From CAVTWH01 sp963850915 (GTDB lineage: Bacteria > Actinomycetota > Actinomycetes > Mycobacteriales > Micromonosporaceae): a stretch of DNA of 64,000 bases. The stretch lies in the NCBI GenBank assembly GCA_963850915.1, contig CAWKND010000005.1, positions 310,001 through 374,000 of the forward strand. The letters run 5' to 3'. Below are positions 1 through 7,225 of this stretch, one piece after another. The notes below the pieces were generated by a model. That model was not told the DNA's origin and made no database searches. It saw nothing but the letters and a program-made list of their open reading frames with translations. The translations under genes were made by a program, and so were the position numbers. Every line of letters starts with the position of its first letter. Position 1 is the first letter of the stretch.

Positions 1-1981
1 GGTACTCACCTCCTCGTCCGCCACCCGGCTCACCAAGGCGGTGTTCCCGCGCCGGCTGGCGACCGTCACCGATCCGATGAGTGGCATGTTCGCGTTCCGC
101 CGCTCCGCCATCGAGCTGGACCGGCTCAACCCGGTCGGCTTCAAGGTGCTGCTGGAGATCCTGGTACGCCACCCGGCCGCCCGGGTCGCCGAAGTGGCCT
201 ACGAGATGGCCCCGCGTACCGCCGGCGAGTCCAAGGCATCGCTACGCGAAGGGGTGACCTTCCTGCGGCACGTCACCCGGCTGCGCCGGCAGCGGCTGGT
301 CGGCCAGCTGCGCGAGCAGCGCCCGGTCTCCCGGGGCGAGCGGACCCGCCAGATCGGCCGCTTATTCGCCTTCGGCCTGGTCGGCCTCTCCGGGCTGGTG
401 GTGAACACGGCCGCGCTGTGGCTGCTGTACTCCACGGTCGGCCTGCACCACCTGCTCGCCGCGACGCTCGCCACCCAGGCCTCCACCAGCTGGAACTTCC
501 TGCTCGTCGAAGCGCTGGTCTACCGGGGCCGGGGCAACGGTTCGCGGACCGGCCGGGGCGTGCGCTTCTTCCTGATGAACAACGTGCTGCTGCTCGGCCG
601 GCTGCCGGTACTGGAGCTGCTGGTCTGGGCGCACATGACGGTACTCACGGCAAACGCGGTGACCCTGGTCGGACTGTTCCTGGTGCGGTTTCTGGTCAGC
701 GACCGGGTGATCTACCGCTCGGCCAAGGCCGGTGGTCGCGACCCGGTACGCATGCTGGTCGACCTGGCCTCGCCCGGCCCGATCATGGCCCCCAACCGCA
801 AGCGCACCCAGTACCTGAAGTACCGCTACGACGTGGCCGGTACGGTCACCATCGGCTCCCAGATCCTGCTGCCGGAGCTGGAGTTCTTCCGGGCCCAGTG
901 GGTGGCCGACGGCGACGTGGACATCGCCATCCGGGTGGGTGACGTGGGCCGGCGGCGCCCGCGTCGACGCGCCGCGATGGTGGAGCACGCGAATCCGACG
1001 ACGCTGCGCTACGAGGAGCACCTCGGCCGGTTCGGCGCCAACTTCCGGGTCGAGCTGGGCGACACCATCAACATCGTGGTCGGCCCGCTGCTGGCCAGGT
1101 CGCCGCACGTGGTCTACACCAACATCATCGAGGCGCTGCTGCGCTTCGTGATGGTCTCCCGGGGCCGGATGCTGCTGCACTCGGCGTGCGTGAGCCTGGA
1201 CGGGCAGGGCGTGATGCTCTCCGCGTTGACCGACACCGGCAAGACGGCGACGGTACTGCGGCTGCTGCGTGACCACGGTGGGCTGTTCCTCTCCGACGAC
1301 ATGACGGTCATCGACCCGTTCGGCGGAGCGGTCTGCTTCCCCAAGCCGCTCACCATCAGCTCGCACACGCTGCGCGCGGTGAAGGCCAACGACCTCACCC
1401 CCAAGGAGTGGCGCCGGCTGCAGTTCCAGAGCCGGCTGCACTCCAAGGGCGGCCGCTCGCTGGCGCTGACCCTGGCCAAGTTCAACCTGCCGATCATGGG
1501 CATCAACGCGATCACCCAGATGCTGGTACCGCCGCCGAAGTACACGGTGGACCGGCTGGTGAACTGCCGGATGGGCAGTGCCATCAAGGTGGAGGAGCTG
1601 TTCATCATCGAGCGCGGTGCGCCCGGGATCAGCGATCTGGATCGCAACTCCACGCTGGAGCAGATGATCGTCAACACCGACGACGCGTACGGGTTCCCGC
1701 CCTTCAAGTACCTGGCCCCCAGCGTCACCATCGGTGGCCAGGGTTACCAGCAGCTGCGCGAGCGGGAGCGGGAGATCCTGGCCAGCTTCCTGTCCAACGT
1801 GCGTACCCGGGTGGTGTCCTCGGACAACTTCGGCTGGGCCGACGAGATCCCGAAGCTGCTGGCCGAACAGCGGATGGCTGACGTCGTCGAGCTGCCCAGT
1901 TCGGCGCAGCAGCGGGGAGCCTCTCCGGAGGTGTGGCCGCAGTGGGACACCAAGGTCACCGCCGCCGGGCGGTCGGCGTGA
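1..1981 (+). CDS. GT2 (DPM1-like) / GtrA / HprK-like ATPase fusion protein, 5' partial
   Basis: The reading frame is open to the left edge, so the N-terminal catalytic part of a polyprenyl-phosphate mannosyltransferase-type GT2 lies outside. The first visible residues (DPMSG, then GFKVLLEIL and GESKAS) match the C-terminal end of that domain. A GtrA-like four-helix membrane domain follows at about residues 120-225 of the visible part. The C-terminal half carries an HPr-kinase/PEPCK-like P-loop (SALTDTGKT, bases about 1219-1245) and an SDD acidic motif about 25 residues later. Expected role: making or flipping a lipid-linked sugar at the membrane, with a nucleotide-dependent step of unknown purpose. 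The gene overlaps the next by 4 bp (GTGA), so the two are translationally coupled. The GT2-GtrA pairing is common; adding an HprK-like domain is not. Confidence 0.8.
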   Translation, partial: VLTSSSATRLTKAVFPRRLATVTDPMSGMFAFRRSAIELDRLNPVGFKVLLEILVRHPAARVAEVAYEMAPRTAGESKASLREGVTFLRHVTRLRRQRLVGQLREQRPVSRGERTRQIGRLFAFGLVGLSGLVVNTAALWLLYSTVGLHHLLAATLATQASTSWNFLLVEALVYRGRGNGSRTGRGVRFFLMNNVLLLGRLPVLELLVWAHMTVLTANAVTLVGLFLVRFLVSDRVIYRSAKAGGRDPVRMLVDLASPGPIMAPNRKRTQYLKYRYDVAGTVTIGSQILLPELEFFRAQWVADGDVDIAIRVGDVGRRRPRRRAAMVEHANPTTLRYEEHLGRFGANFRVELGDTINIVVGPLLARSPHVVYTNIIEALLRFVMVSRGRMLLHSACVSLDGQGVMLSALTDTGKTATVLRLLRDHGGLFLSDDMTVIDPFGGAVCFPKPLTISSHTLRAVKANDLTPKEWRRLQFQSRLHSKGGRSLALTLAKFNLPIMGINAITQMLVPPPKYTVDRLVNCRMGSAIKVEELFIIERGAPGISDLDRNSTLEQMIVNTDDAYGFPPFKYLAPSVTIGGQGYQQLREREREILASFLSNVRTRVVSSDNFGWADEIPKLLAEQRMADVVELPSSAQQRGASPEVWPQWDTKVTAAGRSA

Positions 1982-3291
1982 CGGCCGCTCTGCTCACCGC
2001 GTACCTGCTCGTCACGCTGGCGATGTTCGGCATCGCCTCGACCACCCTGGTCTGGATGATCGACTCGTGGCGTACGCCCAGCGCGGTCGGGCAGATGCCG
2101 TTCCCGGACGCGGACTCGCCGCGGCTGACCTTCTCGCTGATCGTGCCGGCCAGGCACGAGGAGGCGGTGCTGGAGCACACCGTCCGGCTGCTGCTGACGC
2201 AGAGCCACCAGTGGCTGGAGGTACTGATCGTTGTCGGCGACGACGATCCCGGTACCACCGCGGTCGCCCAACGGCTGGCCGAGTCCGATCCGCGGGTCAT
2301 GGTCGTGGTGGACGACAGCCCGGTCAAGAACAAGCCGAAGGCGCTCAACCGGGCGCTGGCCCGGTGCACCGGGCAGATCGTCGGGGTCTTCGACGCCGAG
2401 GACGAGGTCGCGCCGGAGCTGTTGAAGTACGTGGACGCGTGCTTCCGGGCCAAGCGGGCGCACGTGGTCCAGGGCGGCGTCCAGCTGATGAACTACCGCT
2501 CCAGCTGGTGGGCGCTGCGCAACACGCTGGAGTACTTCTTCTGGTTCGCCAGCCGGCTGCACTTCCACGCCCGCAACGGTTTCATCCCGCTGGGCGGCAA
2601 CACCGTGTTCGTCCGTACCGACCTGCTGCGGCTGGTCGGCGGCTGGGACACCGAGTGCCTGGCCGAGGATTGCGAGCTGGGCATCCGGCTGTCGGTCGCG
2701 GGTGCCCGGGTGGCCGTGGCCTACAGCCCCGAACTGGCCACCCGCGAGGAGACCCCACCCAACCTGCGCGGCCTGATCAAGCAGCGCACCCGGTGGAACC
2801 AGGGGTACCTGCAGGTGCTGGGGAAGGGCGAGTGGAAGAAGCTGCCCAGCTTCGGCAAGCGGATGATGGCGCGGTACCTGCTCACCATGCCGTTCATGCA
2901 GGCGTTCACCGGCGTGCTGGTACCGGTGACGCTGCTGGCGATCTTCCTCTACCGGGCGCCGGCCCCGTTCGTACTGCTGACCTTCCTGCCACTGGCGGCG
3001 ACGCTGACCACGCTGGCCATCGAGATCATCGGGCTGTCGGAGTTCAACCGGATGTACCACCTGAAGGTGCGCCTGCGCGACTACCTGAAGCTCGTCCTCG
3101 GGGCGCTGCCGTACCAGCTGATCCTGTCCTTCGCGGCGCTGCGCGCCTCGTTCCGGCAGCTGCGCGGTGAGCGCGGCTGGGAGAAGACCGACCACGTCGG
3201 AGCGCACCGCGACCCGGTGCCGGCGCAGTCGGTCTCGGCACAGTCGGTCTCGGCACAGTCGGTCTCGGCACAGTCGGGTGGAGCGGCATGA
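1978..3291 (+). CDS. Membrane GT2 glycosyltransferase, BcsA/NdvC-like processive type
   Basis: The GTG start overlaps the preceding stop (GTGA), so I prefer it over an in-frame upstream start. A first membrane segment occupies residues about 4-26. The GT2 core shows SLIVPARHEE near residue 52, the DxD-equivalent D139-A-E-D-E143, the E230-D231 catalytic-base region and the Q269-R-T-R-W273 acceptor motif (QxxRW) typical of processive beta-glycan synthases. Several membrane helices follow. The C-terminus ends in a pentapeptide repeat (SAQSV, 15-bp units at 3226-3276). It probably polymerises and extrudes the polysaccharide of this operon; the sugar cannot be told from sequence. No PilZ domain is visible. 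It overlaps the next gene by 4 bp. Confidence 0.88.
   Translation: MTAALLTAYLLVTLAMFGIASTTLVWMIDSWRTPSAVGQMPFPDADSPRLTFSLIVPARHEEAVLEHTVRLLLTQSHQWLEVLIVVGDDDPGTTAVAQRLAESDPRVMVVVDDSPVKNKPKALNRALARCTGQIVGVFDAEDEVAPELLKYVDACFRAKRAHVVQGGVQLMNYRSSWWALRNTLEYFFWFASRLHFHARNGFIPLGGNTVFVRTDLLRLVGGWDTECLAEDCELGIRLSVAGARVAVAYSPELATREETPPNLRGLIKQRTRWNQGYLQVLGKGEWKKLPSFGKRMMARYLLTMPFMQAFTGVLVPVTLLAIFLYRAPAPFVLLTFLPLAATLTTLAIEIIGLSEFNRMYHLKVRLRDYLKLVLGALPYQLILSFAALRASFRQLRGERGWEKTDHVGAHRDPVPAQSVSAQSVSAQSVSAQSGGAA
3226..3276 (+). repeat. 15-bp tandem repeat encoding QSVSA at end of GT2 gene
   Basis: Three identical copies of cagtcggtctcggca plus a partial fourth lie in frame just before the stop, adding a repetitive tail after the last membrane region. 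Copy number can change without breaking the frame. Confidence 0.95.
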
Positions 3292-5171
3292 GCACGCTGT
3301 ACGACCTTGACCTGTCCCCGCTGGACCTCTCCCTGGAGAGCCCGCCCGAACAGGACCCGAAGCCACCGCGGCGGCTGCTTTCCCGGCTGTGGCGCCGGAT
3401 CGCCGACAACAAGCTCGATCTGGCCATCGTCGCGCTGCTGATGCTGATCGGCGGGGTGGTACACGCCCGGGGCATGTACACCTCGCCGGCCCGCTTCGAC
3501 GACGAGGGTACCTACACGGCGTACGCGTGGGCGGTACAGAACTGGCACGTGCTCGGGCACTACACGTACTGGTACGCCCATCCGCCGCTGGGTTGGCTGC
3601 AGATCGCCGCGTGGACCTGGACGACGCACGGCTTCCAGCGGGCACCGTACGCGGTCGCGGCCACCCGCGAGTTCATGTTCTTCTGCAAGCTGCTCGCCAT
3701 CGCCCTGCTGTACGGCCTCGCGGGTCGGCTCGGCTTCGGCCGGCCCGGCCGGATCGTCGCCGTACTGCTGTTCACGCTCAGCCCGCTCGCCGTGTACTTC
3801 ACCCGGGCCGCGCTGCTGGACAACATCGTCACGCCGTGGCTGCTCGCCTCGTTCTTCTTCGCGGCTTCGCCGCGGCGCAGCGTACGCGGCGCGGTGGCCA
3901 GCGCGGCCTGCCTGGCAGCGGCCGTGCTGACCAAGGAGACGGCGCTGCTCTACCTGCCGGCCGTGGTACTGCTGCTGTTGCAGCACACCGACCGGCGCAA
4001 CCGGCGGTTCACGCTGACCATGTTCGTGGCGTGGTTCGTGGTGATCTGCGCGGCGTACCCGCTCTACGCGCTCATCAAGAACGAGCTGCTGATCGGGCCG
4101 GGCCACGTGAGCCTGGAGTGGGCGGTGCGCTGGCAGCTGTTCGGGCGTACCGGCAGCGGCAGCATCTTCGACGCGAAGAGCACCGCGCACGCGGTCATCC
4201 GCAGCTGGCTGGAGCAGGACCGGTGGCTGCCGAAGCTCTCCCTGTTGCTGGCCGTCCCGGGGCTGTTCATCCGGCGTACCCGGGCGGTCGCCGCCGCCTT
4301 CGTCATCCAGGTGGTACAGCTGCTGCGCGGCGGGTACCTGCCGTACCCGTACGTGATCGCGATGATCCCGTTCGCGGCGCTCACCGTGGCCGGCGTCCTC
4401 GACTGGCTCGCCGATCCGGGGCGGGACCGGCGGCTGGCCCACGGTGCGGAGCCGTTCACCGGTGGCTGGCAACGGCGCTCGCTGGTCTTCGTCGGCGGCC
4501 GGGCGCTGTGGATCCCGGTACCGAGCCTGCCGTGGAGCGCCCGTACCCGCACCCGGGTACGCCGAGCCTGGCAGGTCGCGGTAGCCGCCGGCTGTGTGTG
4601 GCTGGCCGTCCTGGTCGGCGCCGCGTGGACCGCGCCGCTGAACGACCTGCGTACCAACGATCGTGACGCCGGCAAGGCAAACGCGCTGGCCTGGCTGGAG
4701 GCGCACGTGGACCGGGACGACTACCTGGTCGTCGACGACAGCTTCTGGGTCGACCTGGTCCGCGCCGGCCACCCCAGCGACCACGTCATCTGGTTCACCA
4801 AGCTGGATGTCGACAAGGACGTGAAGATCCCCGGTGACCACCAGTGGGCCGGCATCTCCTACGTGGTCCTGGACCACCAGGACGACCTGTCGGTACACAT
4901 GCAGGCAGATGGGAAGCCGTCGAAGGACACGCTCAGCCAGTTCCCGACGCTCGGCAGGGCGCTGCTCTACTCCCGGGTGGCGGCGACCTTCGGCAGCGGG
5001 CTGGACTCGGTCACCATCCGGCAGGTCGATCCCGCGCTGGCCGACCCGAAGCCGCCCACCCCGGCGAAGTCGGCCGCCGGCAACGCCTCCGGCGCCGGCT
5101 CCGGGGGAGTGGACGCCACTCCGCCGCGCGCCTACCGGCGACCGGTGCGCTCGGCCACGGCAGCAGTATGA
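3288..5171 (+). CDS. GT39/PMT-like polyprenyl-phosphate-dependent glycosyltransferase
   Basis: An integral membrane protein of 627 residues starting at an ATGA overlap. After a hydrophilic N-terminus and first helix it has the acidic luminal motif F70-D-D-E-G74, the catalytic signature of PMT/ArnT-type (GT-C) transferases that use lipid-phosphate sugars, followed by about ten hydrophobic segments and a soluble extracytoplasmic domain (about 460-590). The family moves a sugar from polyprenyl-phosphate to an acceptor on the outer face of the membrane. The upstream fusion protein could supply the lipid-linked sugar. The C-terminal 40 residues are low complexity (Pro/Ala/Gly). The stop overlaps the next start by 4 bp. 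Confidence 0.85.
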   Translation: MSTLYDLDLSPLDLSLESPPEQDPKPPRRLLSRLWRRIADNKLDLAIVALLMLIGGVVHARGMYTSPARFDDEGTYTAYAWAVQNWHVLGHYTYWYAHPPLGWLQIAAWTWTTHGFQRAPYAVAATREFMFFCKLLAIALLYGLAGRLGFGRPGRIVAVLLFTLSPLAVYFTRAALLDNIVTPWLLASFFFAASPRRSVRGAVASAACLAAAVLTKETALLYLPAVVLLLLQHTDRRNRRFTLTMFVAWFVVICAAYPLYALIKNELLIGPGHVSLEWAVRWQLFGRTGSGSIFDAKSTAHAVIRSWLEQDRWLPKLSLLLAVPGLFIRRTRAVAAAFVIQVVQLLRGGYLPYPYVIAMIPFAALTVAGVLDWLADPGRDRRLAHGAEPFTGGWQRRSLVFVGGRALWIPVPSLPWSARTRTRVRRAWQVAVAAGCVWLAVLVGAAWTAPLNDLRTNDRDAGKANALAWLEAHVDRDDYLVVDDSFWVDLVRAGHPSDHVIWFTKLDVDKDVKIPGDHQWAGISYVVLDHQDDLSVHMQADGKPSKDTLSQFPTLGRALLYSRVAATFGSGLDSVTIRQVDPALADPKPPTPAKSAAGNASGAGSGGVDATPPRAYRRPVRSATAAV

Positions 5172-6463
5172 CCAGCGCGCCGCCCGGCGTGCGTACGCCG
5201 CAAGTGGCCGTCGCCCGGCCGATGCCCCGGCACCGGCCGGGCACTCGGCGCGCCCGACGCAACTGGCTGGTGATCAGTTACTGCGCGGTGATGCTCGCGC
5301 TCGGCCTCGCGGCGCTGGTCGCGGTGCCCCGGGTGCTCACCGACCGGCCGCCGAAGCCGGCCGTCGTCTGCGGCGCGGACGCACTCCAGTCGCAGGCCGT
5401 CGCCGGTCTTGTCAACTTCGCGGACTGGTTGCGGGACAACCACTCCGCCGGCCTGATCGGCGAGGTGGGCTGGCCGTCCGGCGCCGACGGCGACCGGTGG
5501 AACGCGTTGGCGAACACGTGGTACGACGCGGCTGACGTACTCGGCCTGCCGGTCACCGCGTGGGCCGCCGCCGGCTGGCCGGCCAGCTACCCGATGGCGG
5601 TGTACCACCACAGCGCCGATACCAGCACGCTGGACGCGGCGGGTCCGCAGGCGGCGGTGGTGGAGGCGCACGGGAGTACCGACCGGTACCTGCGCGGCGT
5701 GGTGCTGGCCGGTGGCTCGTTCGGTGCCGGCGACGCCACGGACTCGTTCAGCAGTACCAATCCCGGTACCTACGGGCAGCAGTACAGCTACGAGAACGCG
5801 GGCAGCTACGAGTACCTGGCCCGGCACGGGGTACGCCTGGTACGCCTCGCGGTCACCTGGGAGCGGCTGCAACCGACGCCCGGCGGAGCGCTGAACACCG
5901 CCGAGTTGGGCCGCGTCGAACAGGCCCTGGCCAACGCCGACCAGGCAGGCCTGAAGGTACTGCTGGATCTGCACAGCTACGGCGAGTTCGTGCTCGGTAC
6001 CGCGCAGGGGCCACAGCGCCTGGTGTTCGGCTCCGCGCAGTTGCCGGTCACCGATCTGGCCGACCTCTGGTCCCGGCTGGCGGCCGCGGTCAACGGCTCG
6101 CCGGCCCTGTACGGCTACGACGTGATGAACGAACCGACCACGCTCGTCGTACACGGATCCTCCGGTGCGCGGCTGTGGGAGGAGGCATCCCAGCAAGCGG
6201 TCGACGCCATCCGCGCGACCGGCAGCAACGCACTGATCGCCGTCACCGGGTACGGCACCACCTCACCGGCCCACTGGGGCGAGCTGCATCCACGCGCGTG
6301 GATCACCGATCCGCTCAACCGATTGCTCTACTCCGCGCACGTCTACTTCGACGCCGACAGCAGCGGCCACTACGACACCGGGTACGACGCGGCTCTGGCC
6401 CTCGCGCAGCAGGCCCGCATCCCGTCCTGCTACACCCTGCCCGACCTGAAGGGGTCCGCATGA
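5168..6463 (+). CDS. Membrane-anchored GH5-like glycosidase with circularly permuted barrel
   Basis: ATG at 5168 overlaps the upstream stop. Residues about 35-58 form one membrane anchor, so the rest is extracytoplasmic. Residues about 75-150 look like the end of a GH5 barrel: FADWL, then the nucleophile motif G98-E99-V-G-W-P, then a VTAWAA segment. Only after this come the usual GH5 beginnings: NPGTYG, VRLAVTWERLQP, a VLLDLHSYGEF strand, the acid/base N-E322-P motif, and H391-V-Y-F-D. The protein stops where the nucleophile strand would normally follow. Both catalytic glutamates are therefore present but in reversed order, as in a circular permutation between the sixth and seventh barrel strands. 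Likely role: trimming or releasing the operon's glycan. Two half-domains from a recombination event is the alternative. Confidence 0.8.
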   Translation: MTSAPPGVRTPQVAVARPMPRHRPGTRRARRNWLVISYCAVMLALGLAALVAVPRVLTDRPPKPAVVCGADALQSQAVAGLVNFADWLRDNHSAGLIGEVGWPSGADGDRWNALANTWYDAADVLGLPVTAWAAAGWPASYPMAVYHHSADTSTLDAAGPQAAVVEAHGSTDRYLRGVVLAGGSFGAGDATDSFSSTNPGTYGQQYSYENAGSYEYLARHGVRLVRLAVTWERLQPTPGGALNTAELGRVEQALANADQAGLKVLLDLHSYGEFVLGTAQGPQRLVFGSAQLPVTDLADLWSRLAAAVNGSPALYGYDVMNEPTTLVVHGSSGARLWEEASQQAVDAIRATGSNALIAVTGYGTTSPAHWGELHPRAWITDPLNRLLYSAHVYFDADSSGHYDTGYDAALALAQQARIPSCYTLPDLKGSA

Positions 6464-7185
6464 CCGATACACCACAGTGCACGGACACGCCGGTCGCCCC
6501 GGAGCAGCCCGGCCCGGTCCGGCCGGCGGCGATGGCTCCGCTCGTGGACGAGCCGCCCCCTGTTTCCCCGGCCAACTCTCTCGAAGCGGTGGACGCGGCT
6601 GGTGCGGGTCAGCCCGCCGGGCGGCCGCGCCGGCTGGTCGCCGTACTCGCCGCCGTGGTCGTCCTGCTGGTCGCCGGGGCGGCCACCGGCACGGTACTCG
6701 TCGTGCACGGGCACCACCCGAAGTCCGGCGGCCCGGTAGCCAACCAGCGACCGGAGAAGCTGCCCGAGGCGGTACCCTCCGCGCCGGCAACGGTGACCGC
6801 GTCCGACGGCTCCGTACTGAACTGCCCGACCGGTGCCGCACCCGCGATTGCCTTGGGCGGCAGCACTTTCAGCCCGCAGTTGGCCAACGGTCAACTGATC
6901 GGCAAGGGGCGCTACCACATCACCCTGACCGGCATCGTGCAGAACGAGACCTCGTCGCCGATCGTCATCCACTCGGTCACCGTCTTCATCGACGACCAGC
7001 CGTGGACGCCGACGATCACGGTGGCTCCCGGGCTGGCCGCGCAGAGCTCGGCCGACCTGGTGATCGACGGGATCTACCAGAGCCCGCGGGCCGGTACCCC
7101 GTCGATCCACACGAACCTCAACTGGAACTGGCAATCCACCGACCTGATCCCCTGCGGCGACACCGGCCTCATCGAAGACGACTGA
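6460..7185 (+). CDS. Membrane-anchored secreted protein of unknown function
   Basis: A 241-residue protein starting at an ATGA overlap with the permuted glycosidase. A Pro/Ala-rich cytoplasmic N-terminus of about 58 residues precedes a single hydrophobic segment (about 60-83). The outer part has two cysteines and an alternating hydrophobic pattern that looks like a beta-sandwich. I recognise no family. Position as the last gene of a five-gene coupled operon suggests an accessory for polysaccharide assembly, export or attachment. Function is not known. Confidence 0.75.
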   Translation: MTDTPQCTDTPVAPEQPGPVRPAAMAPLVDEPPPVSPANSLEAVDAAGAGQPAGRPRRLVAVLAAVVVLLVAGAATGTVLVVHGHHPKSGGPVANQRPEKLPEAVPSAPATVTASDGSVLNCPTGAAPAIALGGSTFSPQLANGQLIGKGRYHITLTGIVQNETSSPIVIHSVTVFIDDQPWTPTITVAPGLAAQSSADLVIDGIYQSPRAGTPSIHTNLNWNWQSTDLIPCGDTGLIEDD

Positions 7186-7225
7186 GTCACAACCTCAAAT
7201 GCCAACCCTCCTAGCGGGAGCAGAT

